A stretch of DNA of 6,232 nucleotides from an uncultured Porphyromonas sp. (GTDB taxonomy: Bacteria > Bacteroidota > Bacteroidia > Bacteroidales > Porphyromonadaceae). The number at the start of each line of letters is the position of its first letter. The stretch's first letter is position 1. The notes under the pieces were generated by a model. That model had not been told where the DNA came from and did no database searches. It worked only from the letters and a program-made list of their open reading frames with translations. Shown here piece after piece: positions 1 through 6,232 of the stretch. Made by a program: the position numbers and the translations under genes. Location: assembly GCA_900548415.1 (NCBI GenBank), contig URKO01000077.1, forward strand, positions 1-6,232, given 5' to 3'.

Positions 1-1
1 A

Positions 2-190
2 CCACTGCCCACGCATAAGCGTATTTTTACGGTGAACCGCTCCACCTTCGTCAATAAGAAGAGCCGTGAGCAGTTTGAGCTAAATGCTCACAAGCGTCTG
101 ATCGACATCTACAATGCCTCAGCACCTACGATTGATGCGCTGATGAAGCTGGAGATGCCCAGTGGCGTAGACATCGAAATTAAGTATTAA
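2..190 (+). CDS. rpsJ: 30S ribosomal protein S10 (3' part, 5' end outside window)
   Basis: The last 62 codons of S10 are present; the gene starts upstream of the window. The visible part opens with PLPTHKR, the end of the S10 signature (GPxPLPT), and continues with the conserved [16 protein letters not shown] segment, then HKRLIDIYN and a C-terminal VDIEIKY before TAA. S10 of about 100 residues sits in the head of the 30S subunit. In E. coli it also pairs with NusB in transcription antitermination, a role known for the family and not visible here. It is the first gene of the classical S10 operon, and rplC follows after 21 bases. The reading frame is intact and nothing is unusual. Identification is certain from sequence and position; only the N-terminal third is missing. 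Confidence 0.97.
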   Translation, partial: PLPTHKRIFTVNRSTFVNKKSREQFELNAHKRLIDIYNASAPTIDALMKLEMPSGVDIEIKY

Positions 191-211
191 CCAGAGTAAT
201 CAACTACAGAA

Positions 212-829
212 ATGCCAGGATTATTAGGAAAGAAAATCGGAATGACTTCCGTATTCAGTGCCGAGGGCGTTAATGTGCCATGCACTGTCATCGAAGTAGG
301 TCCTTGTGTAGTGACTCAAGTAAAGACTGCTGACCGCGATGGGTATGAAGCGATCCAGCTGGGCTTTCAGGATGCTAAAGACAAGCATACGACACGCCCA
401 CTGCAGGGACACTTCAAGGCAGCTGGAGTAACTAACAAGCGCCACTTGGCCGAGTTCATGGGCTTTGGATCAGATTACAAGCTCGGTGATGAGATCACCG
501 TAGAGCTCTTCAACGACACCCACTATGTGGATGTGCACGGGACGAGCAAGGGTAAGGGATTCCAAGGTGTAGTCAAGCGTCACGGATTCGGCGGTGTCGG
601 TCAGTCGACACACGGTCAGGATGACCGTCTACGTGCACCCGGTGCTGTCGGTGCCTGCTCTTACCCTGCAAAGGTCTTTAAGGGTACACGCATGGCTGGA
701 CAGATGGGCAATAAGCGCGTCACGGTACAAAACCTCGAGGTGATCAAAGTAATGCCCGAGCATAATATCCTCGTACTCAAGGGTAGCGTGCCTGGAGCTA
801 AGGGTTCAATCATAGCAATAGAGAAGTAA
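212..829 (+). CDS. rplC: 50S ribosomal protein L3
   Basis: L3 binds 23S rRNA early in 50S assembly, and its central loop reaches toward the peptidyl transferase centre. The 205-residue product has the normal family length. It begins [15 protein letters not shown], the typical L3 start, and carries [17 protein letters not shown] (about 110-126), [18 protein letters not shown] (about 141-158) and [17 protein letters not shown] (about 161-177). Where E. coli L3 has Gln150, which PrmB methylates, this protein has Ser150, so that modification is not possible at this site. The ATG at 212 is chosen because it gives the conserved N-terminus; no Shine-Dalgarno sequence precedes it. The gene follows rpsJ by 21 bases, and its TAA overlaps the ATG of rplD by one base, suggesting translational coupling. 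Identification is certain. Confidence 0.98.
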   Translation: MPGLLGKKIGMTSVFSAEGVNVPCTVIEVGPCVVTQVKTADRDGYEAIQLGFQDAKDKHTTRPLQGHFKAAGVTNKRHLAEFMGFGSDYKLGDEITVELFNDTHYVDVHGTSKGKGFQGVVKRHGFGGVGQSTHGQDDRLRAPGAVGACSYPAKVFKGTRMAGQMGNKRVTVQNLEVIKVMPEHNILVLKGSVPGAKGSIIAIEK

Positions 830-831
830 TG
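827..831 (+). promoter_or_regulatory. TAATG stop/start overlap of rplC and rplD
   Basis: The TAA stop of rplC (827-829) shares its last base with the ATG of rplD (829-831). This is the only overlapping junction in the window. Such overlaps usually let a terminating ribosome restart on the next gene, which would tie L4 output to L3. The overlap is seen directly; the coupling is inferred. No Shine-Dalgarno motif lies upstream of the rplD start. Confidence 0.6.
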
Positions 832-1452
832 GAACTATCAATCTACAATATACAAGGTGAAGATACGGGACGTAAGATAGCCTTGGAGAGCTCCGTCTTT
901 GGCATAGAGCCCAATGATCACGCTATCTATCTAACCGTCAAGCAGTACCGCGCTAATCAGCGTCAGGGTACGCACAAAACCAAGGAGCGTAGTGAGATGA
1001 GTGGATCTACACGCAAGCTATTCCGCCAGAAGGGTACGGGTGGCGCACGTCGTGGTGATATCAACTCTAACATCCTACGTGGTGGTGCGCGCGTCTTCGG
1101 ACCTCGCCCACGTAGCTACAGCTTCAAGCTCAACAAGAAGCTCCGCCAGCTAGCACGTCGCAGTGCCCTCACCTACAAGGCTCAGGATAATCAGATCATG
1201 GTACTGGATCAGCTCTCTTTTGAGGCTCCCAAGACCAAGTCTTTTGTGAGCATGGCAAAGGCACTCAACGTAGATGGTCAGAAGACTCTCTACGTGGTCT
1301 CACAGATAGAGGATACGGTAGCACTCAGTGCTCGCAACATCCCAGGTGTCAGCATCATACGTGCTCAAGATCTCAATACTTATTGTGTGCTGGATTGTCG
1401 CAAGATAGTCTTCACAGAGGATGCTCTAGCACAGGTCAATGAGATGTTTTAA
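829..1452 (+). CDS. rplD: 50S ribosomal protein L4 (L4/L1e family)
   Basis: L4 binds 23S rRNA early in assembly, and its extended loop forms part of the constriction of the peptide exit tunnel together with L22. The product has 207 residues, normal for the family. The loop is recognisable as [16 protein letters not shown] (about 62-77), followed by [20 protein letters not shown] (about 85-104) and the [11 protein letters not shown] helix (about 108-118). The C-terminal globular part contains [12 protein letters not shown] and [14 protein letters not shown]. In E. coli, L4 also represses its own operon through the S10 leader; that leader would lie upstream of this window, so whether this occurs here cannot be judged. 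The start is fixed by the one-base overlap with rplC and by the normal N-terminus MELSIYN. Nothing is truncated or unusual. Confidence 0.98.
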   Translation: MELSIYNIQGEDTGRKIALESSVFGIEPNDHAIYLTVKQYRANQRQGTHKTKERSEMSGSTRKLFRQKGTGGARRGDINSNILRGGARVFGPRPRSYSFKLNKKLRQLARRSALTYKAQDNQIMVLDQLSFEAPKTKSFVSMAKALNVDGQKTLYVVSQIEDTVALSARNIPGVSIIRAQDLNTYCVLDCRKIVFTEDALAQVNEMF

Positions 1453-1479
1453 GTCGAAACACACTAGTAGAGCATTGAT

Positions 1480-1773
1480 ATGGGAATCATAATCAAACCA
1501 ATCATCTCAGAGAAGATGACAGCAATCACTGAGAGCAATCAGCAGCGGTACGCTTTTTTAGTCGCTCCCACTGCCAACAAGATTGAGATACGTAATGCTG
1601 TCGAGAAGATGTACAACGTCAAGGTCGATAGTGTCAACACCTGTCGCTACGATGGTAAGCGCTCTAGTCGCTATACCAAGTCGGGTGTCATCACGGGTCG
1701 TAAGCCAGCCTTCAAGAAGGCTTTCATAACGCTCCAGGGTGAGGATACAATCGATTTCTTTAGCAATATATAA
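1480..1773 (+). CDS. rplW: 50S ribosomal protein L23
   Basis: L23 lies at the mouth of the exit tunnel, where in bacteria it is the docking site for trigger factor and the signal recognition particle. The 97-residue product has the usual length. It shows the family start IIIKPIISEKM (3-13), then the core YAFLVAPTANKIEIRNAVEKMYNVKVDSVNT (24-54), where KxEIxxAVExxYxVKVxxVNT is diagnostic. A basic loop, KRSSRYTKSGVITGRKPAFKKA (60-81), leads into the final strand FITLQ. The ATG at 1480 gives the conserved N-terminus; the 27 bases before it carry no Shine-Dalgarno motif. Only 3 bases separate the TAA from the rplB start, so these two genes are probably translated in close succession. Identification is certain. 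Confidence 0.98.
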   Translation: MGIIIKPIISEKMTAITESNQQRYAFLVAPTANKIEIRNAVEKMYNVKVDSVNTCRYDGKRSSRYTKSGVITGRKPAFKKAFITLQGEDTIDFFSNI

Positions 1774-1776
1774 GCA

Positions 1777-2607
1777 ATGGGAATCCGTAAACTAAAGCCC
1801 GCAACGCCGGGGCAAAGACACAAAACTATTGGTGCATTTGACGCCATCACTGCCAGTGCACCAGAGAAGTCTCTTGTAGTTGGAGCTCGTAAATCGGGTG
1901 GTCGTAACAATACTGGTAAGATGACCATACGCAACGTAGGTGGTGGTCACAAGCGTAAGTATCGTCTCATCGACTTCAAGAGAACGAAGGATGGCATCCC
2001 CGCTACAGTCAAGAGTATCGAGTATGATCCAAACAGATCATCTCGCATCGCACTCCTATACTATGCCGATGGAGCTAAGAGCTATATCATCGCTCCTAAC
2101 GGACTGACTGTAGGCCAGCAAGTGATGTCAGGTGAAAACGCAACACCTGAGGTAGGTAACGCACTACCACTAGCTAAGGTACCTGTCGGTATGATCGTGC
2201 ACAACGTGGAGCTACGCCCTGGTCAGGGTGGTAAGCTGGTACGTAGTGCTGGTGCCTTCGCACAGCTGGTAGCTCGTGAAGATAATTATGTCGTACTACG
2301 TATGCCTAGTGGAGAGACTCGCCGTATCCTCGCTGCATGCAAAGCTACGATAGGTAGTGTCGGTAACTCTGACCACGCACTCGAGAGATCAGGCAAGGCT
2401 GGCCGTACACGCTGGCTAGGTCGCAGACCACGAGTACGCGGTGTGGCTATGAACCCTGTCGATCACCCAATGGGTGGTGGTGAAGGTCGTGCCTCTGGAG
2501 GACACCCACGCTCACGTACGGGTCTATACTCTAAGGGTCTTAAGACGAGAGCTCCTAAGAAGCACTCCTCTAAGTACATCATCGAGAGAGCCAAGCGTAA
2601 GAAGTAA
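1777..2607 (+). CDS. rplB: 50S ribosomal protein L2
   Basis: L2 is one of the most conserved ribosomal proteins. It binds 23S rRNA, supports subunit association and lies near the peptidyl transferase centre. The product has 276 residues, close to the 273 of E. coli. Conserved parts in order are the N-terminal [34 protein letters not shown] (41-63), the OB-fold region with [19 protein letters not shown] (81-99), the SH3-like domain with [14 protein letters not shown] (147-160), and the C-terminal [20 protein letters not shown] (225-244). His230 matches the functionally important His229 of E. coli L2 (mature-protein numbering). The following HPH of most bacteria is HPM here (Met232), which I recall as common in Bacteroidota. 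The start at 1777 follows rplW by 3 bases without a Shine-Dalgarno sequence. Confidence 0.98.
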   Translation: MGIRKLKPATPGQRHKTIGAFDAITASAPEKSLVVGARKSGGRNNTGKMTIRNVGGGHKRKYRLIDFKRTKDGIPATVKSIEYDPNRSSRIALLYYADGAKSYIIAPNGLTVGQQVMSGENATPEVGNALPLAKVPVGMIVHNVELRPGQGGKLVRSAGAFAQLVAREDNYVVLRMPSGETRRILAACKATIGSVGNSDHALERSGKAGRTRWLGRRPRVRGVAMNPVDHPMGGGEGRASGGHPRSRTGLYSKGLKTRAPKKHSSKYIIERAKRKK

Positions 2608-2638
2608 TCATTGTATCATTTAAGCAAGAACTAAACAC

Positions 2639-2902
2639 ATGAGTCGTTCACTTAAGAAAGGGCCATTTATCAGCGTCAAGCTCGAAAAGAAAGTTTTGGC
2701 TATGAATGAAAGTGGCAAGAAATCAGTCATCAAGACTTGGTCTCGCGCCTCAATGATTTCTCCAGACTTCGTGGGACATACGATCGCCGTACACAATGGC
2801 AAGAGTTTTATACCTGTATTTGTTACAGAGAATATGGTAGGTCACAAGCTCGGAGAGTTCGCTCCTACGCGTACCTTCCGTGGTCACTCTGGCAACCGCT
2901 AG
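2639..2902 (+). CDS. rpsS: 30S ribosomal protein S19
   Basis: S19 sits in the head of the 30S subunit, beside S13, and contacts the A-site tRNA and the intersubunit bridges. The 87-residue product has normal length. It begins [19 protein letters not shown], and carries the conserved [25 protein letters not shown] (31-55) and the signature [17 protein letters not shown] (67-83). The ATG at 2639 is the only sensible start, since the conserved SRSLKKGPF follows at once. The 31-base gap before it is A-rich with no Shine-Dalgarno sequence. It ends in TAG, the only non-TAA stop among the 13 complete gene ends in the window, and is followed by the longest gap (41 bases). Identification is certain. 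Confidence 0.98.
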   Translation: MSRSLKKGPFISVKLEKKVLAMNESGKKSVIKTWSRASMISPDFVGHTIAVHNGKSFIPVFVTENMVGHKLGEFAPTRTFRGHSGNR

Positions 2903-2943
2903 TTAGCACCCTGTAATAAATCGAATCAAAGTAATTATCACAC

Positions 2944-3357
2944 ATGAGTGCCAATAATCAAGATACAATAGAGACGACGGCTCAGGAGACTGTGACACAG
3001 GCCGCTGTAGCTAGACTACGCAACGTGCCCACATCTCCCCGCAAGATGCGTCTAGTCGTCGACAATATAAGAGGCATGGAGGTAGAGCGCGCGATGGCTA
3101 CCCTGAGATTTAGCTCTCGCCGTGTAGCTGCTCAGCGTGTTGAGCAACTCATACGTAGCGCTGTCTCTAACTGGGAGCAGCTCAACGGCCGTAAGGCTGA
3201 TGAGGGTGAGCTCTACGTCTCCAAGGTTTATGTAGACGAGGGCGTCACGCTCAAGCGTCTACGCCCAGCCCCACAAGGCCGTGGCTACAGAATCCGTAAG
3301 CGTTCGAATCACATCACCGTGTGGGTCGACCAAATAGTTAATAACGTAGCTAAGTAA
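2944..3357 (+). CDS. rplV: 50S ribosomal protein L22 with acidic N-terminal extension
   Basis: L22 binds several 23S rRNA domains, and its beta-hairpin lines the exit tunnel with L4. The product has 137 residues against 110 in E. coli. The core starts near residue 23 ([22 protein letters not shown]) and includes a helix ending RSAVSNWEQ, and the hairpin [33 protein letters not shown] (94-126). The first 23 residues are an extension with no basic residue (D7, E10, E15, five Thr, three Gln). An in-frame GTG at 2992 (codon 17) could serve as a later start and give about 121 residues; the AGGAG at 2984-2988 is only 3 bases from it, too close for a normal site. The ATG at 2944 is preferred because an extended L22 is usual in Bacteroidota as I recall. 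rpsC follows after 5 bases. Confidence 0.96.
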   Translation: MSANNQDTIETTAQETVTQAAVARLRNVPTSPRKMRLVVDNIRGMEVERAMATLRFSSRRVAAQRVEQLIRSAVSNWEQLNGRKADEGELYVSKVYVDEGVTLKRLRPAPQGRGYRIRKRSNHITVWVDQIVNNVAK

Positions 3358-3362
3358 CTGAC

Positions 3363-4109
3363 ATGGGACAGAAAATTAATCCAATAGCAAACAGACTCGG
3401 CTACATACGTGGTTGGGACTCTAACTGGTATGGTGGTCGCAACTATGGCGATACCCTAGTAGAGGATGACCGTATCAGAAAGTACCTGAACACAAGACTA
3501 TCTGGTGCTCTCGTAAGCCGGATCATCATAGAGCGCGCCCTCAAGGTCATAACCATAACAATATGCACCGCTCGTCCAGGCATGATCGTCGGTAAGGGTG
3601 GTCAAAACGTGGAGAACCTCAAGGCTGAGCTCAAAAAGGTTACTAAGGCTGACAACATACAGATCAATATCTACGAGGTGCGCAAGCCAGAGGTCGATGC
3701 CGTCATCGTAGCCAACGATATAGCACGCAAGCTAGAGGGACGTATGTCATACCGACGTACCGTCAAGATGGCTATCGCAAACGCTATGCGCGCTGGTGCT
3801 GAGGGTATCAAGATACAACTCTCTGGTCGTCTCAACAATGCTGAGATGGCTCGTGCAGAGCTATACAAGGAGGGACGCACTCCGCTACATACACTACGTG
3901 CTGACATCGACTACGCTCAGACTGGAGCTCTCACCAAGGTGGGTATGATAGGTGTCAAGGTCTGGATCATGAACGGCGAGGTATATGAGCGCCGCGATCT
4001 AGCTCCTGATCTCTCACAGCCACGCCGTCAGGCAGGGCGCCGAGGTAGTGACTCTCGTGGCGAGCGTCGTGGATTCCGTCGTGGAGGACGCAATAGATCT
4101 AATCGCTAA
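3363..4109 (+). CDS. rpsC: 30S ribosomal protein S3
   Basis: S3 is in the 30S head at the mRNA entry site and takes part in the helicase activity of the ribosome with S4 and S5. The 248-residue product begins [20 protein letters not shown], the normal S3 start. A type II KH domain follows, with the GxxG-type loop [18 protein letters not shown] (73-90, GKGG at 77-80). The C-terminal domain shows [20 protein letters not shown] (126-145), [18 protein letters not shown] (149-166) and [11 protein letters not shown] (197-207). The last 28 residues (221-248) form a low-complexity tail with 12 Arg and 6 Gly, including GFRRGGRNR. This is longer and more RG-rich than the E. coli C-terminus (233 residues in total). 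It lies 5 bases after rplV and 15 before rplP. Confidence 0.98.
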   Translation: MGQKINPIANRLGYIRGWDSNWYGGRNYGDTLVEDDRIRKYLNTRLSGALVSRIIIERALKVITITICTARPGMIVGKGGQNVENLKAELKKVTKADNIQINIYEVRKPEVDAVIVANDIARKLEGRMSYRRTVKMAIANAMRAGAEGIKIQLSGRLNNAEMARAELYKEGRTPLHTLRADIDYAQTGALTKVGMIGVKVWIMNGEVYERRDLAPDLSQPRRQAGRRGSDSRGERRGFRRGGRNRSNR

Positions 4110-4124
4110 TCAAAGACCACAGCT

Positions 4125-4559
4125 ATGTTACAACCTAAGAAGACTAAATTTAGAAGGCAACAAAAGGGCCGCATGAAGGGCAATGCACAGCGTGGCAACC
4201 AGCTCGCATTTGGTTCTTTTGGTATCAAGAGCCTAGAGAGTAAGTGGATCACAGGCCGTCAGATAGAGGCCGCTCGTATCGCAGTAACGCGCTACATGCA
4301 GCGTCAAGGACAGGTCTGGTGCCGCATCTTCCCCGACAAGCCAATCACAGCAAAGCCTGCTGAGGTGCGAATGGGTAAAGGTAAAGGTAATCCCGAGGGA
4401 TTCGTCGCTCCAGTGACTCCTGGTCGTATGCTCTTTGAAGTAGAGGGCGTACCTTACGAAGTCGCAAAGGAGGCTCTACGTCTGGCTGCTCAGAAGCTAC
4501 CAGTCACGACAAAGTTCGTCGTACGTCGAGACTTCGACGCTGCTAACCCTAATGTTTAA
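4125..4559 (+). CDS. rplP: 50S ribosomal protein L16
   Basis: L16 binds 23S and 5S rRNA regions near the A and P sites and joins late in 50S assembly; it helps position the tRNA elbow. The 144-residue product has normal family length. It begins [19 protein letters not shown] and contains [12 protein letters not shown] (28-39), [21 protein letters not shown] (42-62), [21 protein letters not shown] (68-88) and [19 protein letters not shown] (118-136). The [12 protein letters not shown] segment is the L16 signature. Arg82 matches E. coli Arg81, the residue hydroxylated by YcfD there; whether that happens here is unknown. The start at 4125 gives the universal N-terminus, and no Shine-Dalgarno sequence precedes it. 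The next gene, rpmC, follows after 21 bases. Identification is certain. Confidence 0.98.
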   Translation: MLQPKKTKFRRQQKGRMKGNAQRGNQLAFGSFGIKSLESKWITGRQIEAARIAVTRYMQRQGQVWCRIFPDKPITAKPAEVRMGKGKGNPEGFVAPVTPGRMLFEVEGVPYEVAKEALRLAAQKLPVTTKFVVRRDFDAANPNV

Positions 4560-4580
4560 TCCGCTAGACCTTATACAGCT

Positions 4581-4775
4581 ATGCAGATAAGCGAAATCAA
4601 AGAGCTCACAACGGAGGAGATCCGTGAGCGCATAGAGGCTGAGCAGGCTTCCTACCAGCAGAAGAGGATAGACCACTATGTCTCTCCAGCTGAGAATCCT
4701 GCAGCTTTTAGAGAGCAGCGTCGCACGATCGCTCGTCTCAAAACTGTCCTCGCTGAGCGAGAGACAAATAACTAA
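4581..4775 (+). CDS. rpmC: 50S ribosomal protein L29
   Basis: L29 is a small two-helix protein beside L23 at the tunnel exit. The 64-residue product matches the family length (63 in E. coli). It begins MQISEIKELTTEEIRERIEAE, giving the first helix; a turn with SPAENP follows (36-41), and the second helix carries QRRTIARLKTVLAERE (46-61), where RRxIARLKT is the L29 signature. The L29-specific pattern and its place between rplP and rpsQ make the call firm. An AGGAG-like run inside the gene (about 4613-4619) has no start codon at suitable spacing and encodes part of the first helix, so it is not read as a ribosome site. rpsQ follows after 25 bases. Confidence 0.97.
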   Translation: MQISEIKELTTEEIRERIEAEQASYQQKRIDHYVSPAENPAAFREQRRTIARLKTVLAERETNN

Positions 4776-4800
4776 CCCTGCAGAATAGACTGATATTCAC

Positions 4801-5055
4801 ATGGAAAGAAAACACAGAAAAGAGCGCATCGGGATCGTCACCAGCAATAAGATGGAGAAGACCATCACCGTAGCCTCGCGCTTCAAAGAGAAGCACCCTA
4901 TATATGGTAAGTTCGTCAGCAAGACTAAGAAGTACTATGCACATGACGAGAAGAATGAAACGAACGTCGGTGATCGTGTCCGCATCATGGAGACACGCCC
5001 TCTGAGCCGCACCAAGCGCTGGAGACTCACCGAGATTATAGAAAGAGCGAAGTAA
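4801..5055 (+). CDS. rpsQ: 30S ribosomal protein S17
   Basis: S17 is a primary 16S rRNA-binding protein with an OB-fold, located in the body of the 30S subunit. The 84-residue product has the usual length. It begins [20 protein letters not shown] (1-20), which is the start of the family, with [14 protein letters not shown] as the first strands. The S17 signature [13 protein letters not shown] lies at 57-69, followed by [11 protein letters not shown]. The N-terminus is unusually rich in Lys and Arg, which fits rRNA binding. In E. coli this is the last gene of the S10 operon; here rplN begins only 3 bases after the TAA, leaving no room for a terminator, so the S10 and spc operons appear continuous. 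The start at 4801 has no Shine-Dalgarno sequence. Confidence 0.98.
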   Translation: MERKHRKERIGIVTSNKMEKTITVASRFKEKHPIYGKFVSKTKKYYAHDEKNETNVGDRVRIMETRPLSRTKRWRLTEIIERAK

Positions 5056-5058
5056 ACT

Positions 5059-5424
5059 ATGATACAGCAAGAATCAAGACTCAATGTAGCAGACAATAGT
5101 GGTGCTCGCGAGGTACTCTGTATCCGTGTACTCGGTGGTACGCGCCGCCGCTATGCTTCGGTCGGAGATGTCATCGTGGTGACTGTCAAGAGTGTCATCC
5201 CCTCTAGTGATATGAAGAAGGGAACTGTCGCTAAGGCTCTCATCGTAAGAACCAAAAAGGAGATACGTCGTACAGACGGCTCTTACATCCGCTTTGATGA
5301 CAACGCCTGCGTACTACTCACCCCCAATGGAGAGCTACGTGGTACACGTATCTTCGGACCAGTAGCTCGTGAGCTACGTGCCGTCAATATGAAGGTCGTG
5401 TCTCTAGCTCCTGAGGTCCTTTAA
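5059..5424 (+). CDS. rplN: 50S ribosomal protein L14
   Basis: L14 is a conserved 50S interface protein that binds 23S rRNA, contacts L19 and the 16S rRNA, and is the target of the silencing factor RsfS. The 121-residue product has normal length (123 in E. coli). It begins [20 protein letters not shown], the universal L14 start, followed by [24 protein letters not shown] (21-44). The L14 signature covers about 60-86, with ALIVRTKK, then [11 protein letters not shown] and VLL. The C-terminal [13 protein letters not shown] (95-107) is also typical. In E. coli it is the first gene of the spc operon; here it follows rpsQ after 3 bases and is joined to rplX by an 18-base gap. Identification is certain. 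Confidence 0.98.
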   Translation: MIQQESRLNVADNSGAREVLCIRVLGGTRRRYASVGDVIVVTVKSVIPSSDMKKGTVAKALIVRTKKEIRRTDGSYIRFDDNACVLLTPNGELRGTRIFGPVARELRAVNMKVVSLAPEVL

Positions 5425-5442
5425 CTTATAGAGAGAATAGAG

Positions 5443-5763
5443 ATGAGCAAGTTTCATATCAAGAAAGGCGACATCGTCATGGTAAACGCTGGCGAAGACA
5501 AGGGCAAGACGGGACGTGTCCTCAAGGTACTTGTCAAGAAGCAGCGTGCGATCGTCGAGGGGCTTAACATGGTATCTAAGCATACCAAGCCTAATGCACA
5601 GAACCCCCAGGGAGCTATTCTCAGCATGGAGGCTCCAATACATATATCTAACCTGAATGTGCTAGATCCTCAGTCTGGCAAGGGAACGCGTATAGGACGT
5701 CGCCGTGATGACAACGGTAAGCTAGTACGCTTCGCTAAGAAGTCAGGAGAAGTAATTAAGTAA
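5443..5763 (+). CDS. rplX: 50S ribosomal protein L24
   Basis: L24 is an assembly-initiating protein of the 50S subunit, bound near the 5' end of 23S rRNA and close to the tunnel exit. The 106-residue product matches the family length (104 in E. coli). A KOW motif is at about 5-32: [20 protein letters not shown] (6-25) and VLKVL. The rest includes [13 protein letters not shown] (38-50), the PQGAI turn, [13 protein letters not shown] (64-76) and a basic C-terminus ([22 protein letters not shown]). Start 5443 is taken because [10 protein letters not shown] is the natural N-terminus; the preceding GAGAGAATAGAG is purine-rich but does not form a good Shine-Dalgarno core. The stop is 2 bases from the rplE start, which suggests close translational linkage. 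Confidence 0.98.
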   Translation: MSKFHIKKGDIVMVNAGEDKGKTGRVLKVLVKKQRAIVEGLNMVSKHTKPNAQNPQGAILSMEAPIHISNLNVLDPQSGKGTRIGRRRDDNGKLVRFAKKSGEVIK

Positions 5764-5765
5764 CT

Positions 5766-6232
5766 ATGGCACTGACAGTAAATCTTAAGAAGCTATACAA
5801 CGAGCAGATCGCTCCCGATCTGATGAAGCACTTTGCCTACAAGAGTAGCATGCAGGTGCCTCGCCTAGAGAAGATCGTCATCAATCAAGGCCTGGGCATG
5901 GCTACAGGTGACAAGAAGATCATCGACGTCGCAATCGATGAGCTCACACAGATCACCGGACAGAAGGCAGTAGCAACATACTCACGTAAGGATATATCCA
6001 ACTTCAAGCTGCGTAAGCAGATGCCTATCGGTGTCATGGTGACACTGCGTGGTGACCGTATGTACGAGTTCCTCGAGCGTCTCGTACGTGTCGCTCTCCC
6101 ACGTATCCGTGACTTCAAGGGTATCAACTCTAAGCTGGATGGTCGTGGTAACTATACGCTAGGTATCTCAGAGCAGATCATCTTCCCTGAGATCAACCTC
6201 GATAGTATCACGAAAATACTAGGGATGAACAT
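5766..6232 (+). CDS. rplE: 50S ribosomal protein L5 (5' part, 3' end outside window)
   Basis: L5 binds 5S rRNA and contacts the P-site tRNA from the central protuberance. The first 155 codons plus two bases are present; the family is about 180 residues long, so some 25-30 residues lie beyond the window. It starts [20 protein letters not shown] two bases after the rplX stop. Visible family features are [14 protein letters not shown] (31-44), the L5 signature region [19 protein letters not shown] (60-78), [20 protein letters not shown] (80-99), [18 protein letters not shown] (102-119), and [16 protein letters not shown] (128-143). The reading frame is open to the last base. No Shine-Dalgarno sequence precedes the ATG. 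The gene would be followed in the usual order by rpsN, rpsH and rplF, which cannot be seen here. Confidence 0.97.
   Translation, partial: MALTVNLKKLYNEQIAPDLMKHFAYKSSMQVPRLEKIVINQGLGMATGDKKIIDVAIDELTQITGQKAVATYSRKDISNFKLRKQMPIGVMVTLRGDRMYEFLERLVRVALPRIRDFKGINSKLDGRGNYTLGISEQIIFPEINLDSITKILGMN

Larger units (their letters stand above)
2..6232 (+). other. Continuous S10-spc ribosomal protein operon segment
   Basis: All 14 genes share one strand and the canonical order from rpsJ to rplE. Gaps are 21, -1, 27, 3, 31, 41, 5, 15, 21, 25, 3, 18 and 2 bases. None contains a GC-rich hairpin followed by a T-run, and none contains a match to the Bacteroidota promoter pattern TTTG/TAnnTTTG, so one long transcript is the simplest reading. 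Its promoter would lie upstream of the window, and its end downstream. There is no gene-free stretch longer than 41 bases. The operon conclusion is inferred from spacing; transcription itself cannot be seen. Confidence 0.9.

Noticed and set aside
2608..2638. Possible internal promoter in the rplB-rpsS gap (TATCATTTAAG)
   Set aside because: It resembles but does not match the Bacteroidota -7 pattern TAnnTTTG, and there is no TTTG box at the proper distance within the gap.
2903..2943. Longest gap (rpsS-rplV) as a place for a small RNA, terminator or promoter
   Set aside because: The 41 bases are A-rich with no stable hairpin, no T-run and no promoter match, so nothing beyond a spacer can be supported.
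2984..2994. AGGAG followed by in-frame GTG at 2992 as the true rplV start
   Set aside because: The spacing of 3 bases is too short, the other genes here do not use Shine-Dalgarno sites, and an extended L22 N-terminus is normal in the likely phylum. Kept only as an alternative in the rplV entry.
4612..4620. GGAGGAG-like Shine-Dalgarno sequence inside rpmC
   Set aside because: It encodes conserved residues of the first L29 helix and is not followed by a start codon opening a meaningful frame at proper spacing.
4783..4798. Inverted repeat GAATA-6 bases-TATTC just before the rpsQ start
   Set aside because: The stem is only 5 pairs, four of them A-T, with no T-run after it. Such a match is expected by chance and is too weak for a terminator or a clear regulatory hairpin.
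4738..5070. 110-codon open frame on the minus strand across rpmC-rpsQ
   Set aside because: It lies antisense to two certain ribosomal protein genes, has no recognisable domain, and is explained by their codon pattern. The other minus-strand open frames (224-445, 1671-1934, 2620-2802, 3671-3907, 5404-5643, 5885-6127) are rejected for the same reason.
1..6232. A previously undescribed system hidden among the ribosomal genes
   Set aside because: Every gene-length frame on the + strand is a recognised ribosomal protein in canonical order, and the gaps total only a few hundred bases. There is no space or sequence evidence for an extra gene or element.

Overview
This window is an internal piece of the S10 ribosomal protein operon (S10-spc supercluster). 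Fourteen genes all lie on the + strand in the classical bacterial order: rpsJ (3' end only), rplC, rplD, rplW, rplB, rpsS, rplV, rpsC, rplP, rpmC, rpsQ, rplN, rplX and rplE (5' end only). All products are structural proteins of the 30S or 50S subunit. No RNA gene, mobile element, CRISPR array or unrelated insertion was seen.

The organism is most likely a member of Bacteroidota, probably order Bacteroidales. The reasons are protein-level: L3 begins [11 protein letters not shown] and carries a [12 protein letters not shown] segment, L2 reads [10 protein letters not shown] rather than VDHPHGGGEG, and L22 and S3 have the lengths I recall for this phylum. In addition, none of the 13 visible start codons has a convincing Shine-Dalgarno sequence, which is typical of Bacteroidota. 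Base composition is roughly balanced, which would fit a Porphyromonas-like genome, but I cannot name a genus with confidence.

Layout: 2-190 is the end of S10. 212-2607 holds L3, L4, L23 and L2, the first 50S block, with a 1-base stop/start overlap between L3 and L4. 2639-4109 holds S19, L22 and S3. 4125-5055 holds L16, L29 and S17, which end the S10 operon in Escherichia coli. 5059-6232 holds L14, L24 and the start of L5, which open the spc operon in E. coli. Here S17 and L14 are only 3 bases apart, so the two operons appear fused into one transcription unit.

Gaps between genes are 2 to 41 bases, and no terminator or recognisable promoter was found in them. Twelve of the 13 visible stop codons are TAA; only rpsS uses TAG. 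The genes work together by supplying ribosomal proteins in matched amounts: L3, L4, L2, L22, L24 and L29 are among the 23S rRNA binders, L14, L16 and L5 build the subunit interface and tRNA-facing region, and S10, S19, S3 and S17 belong to the small subunit. The window looks like ordinary conserved core genome. The observations worth a second look are lineage-specific protein details (the acidic L22 N-terminus and the Arg/Gly-rich S3 tail) and the translation-start context, rather than a new system.
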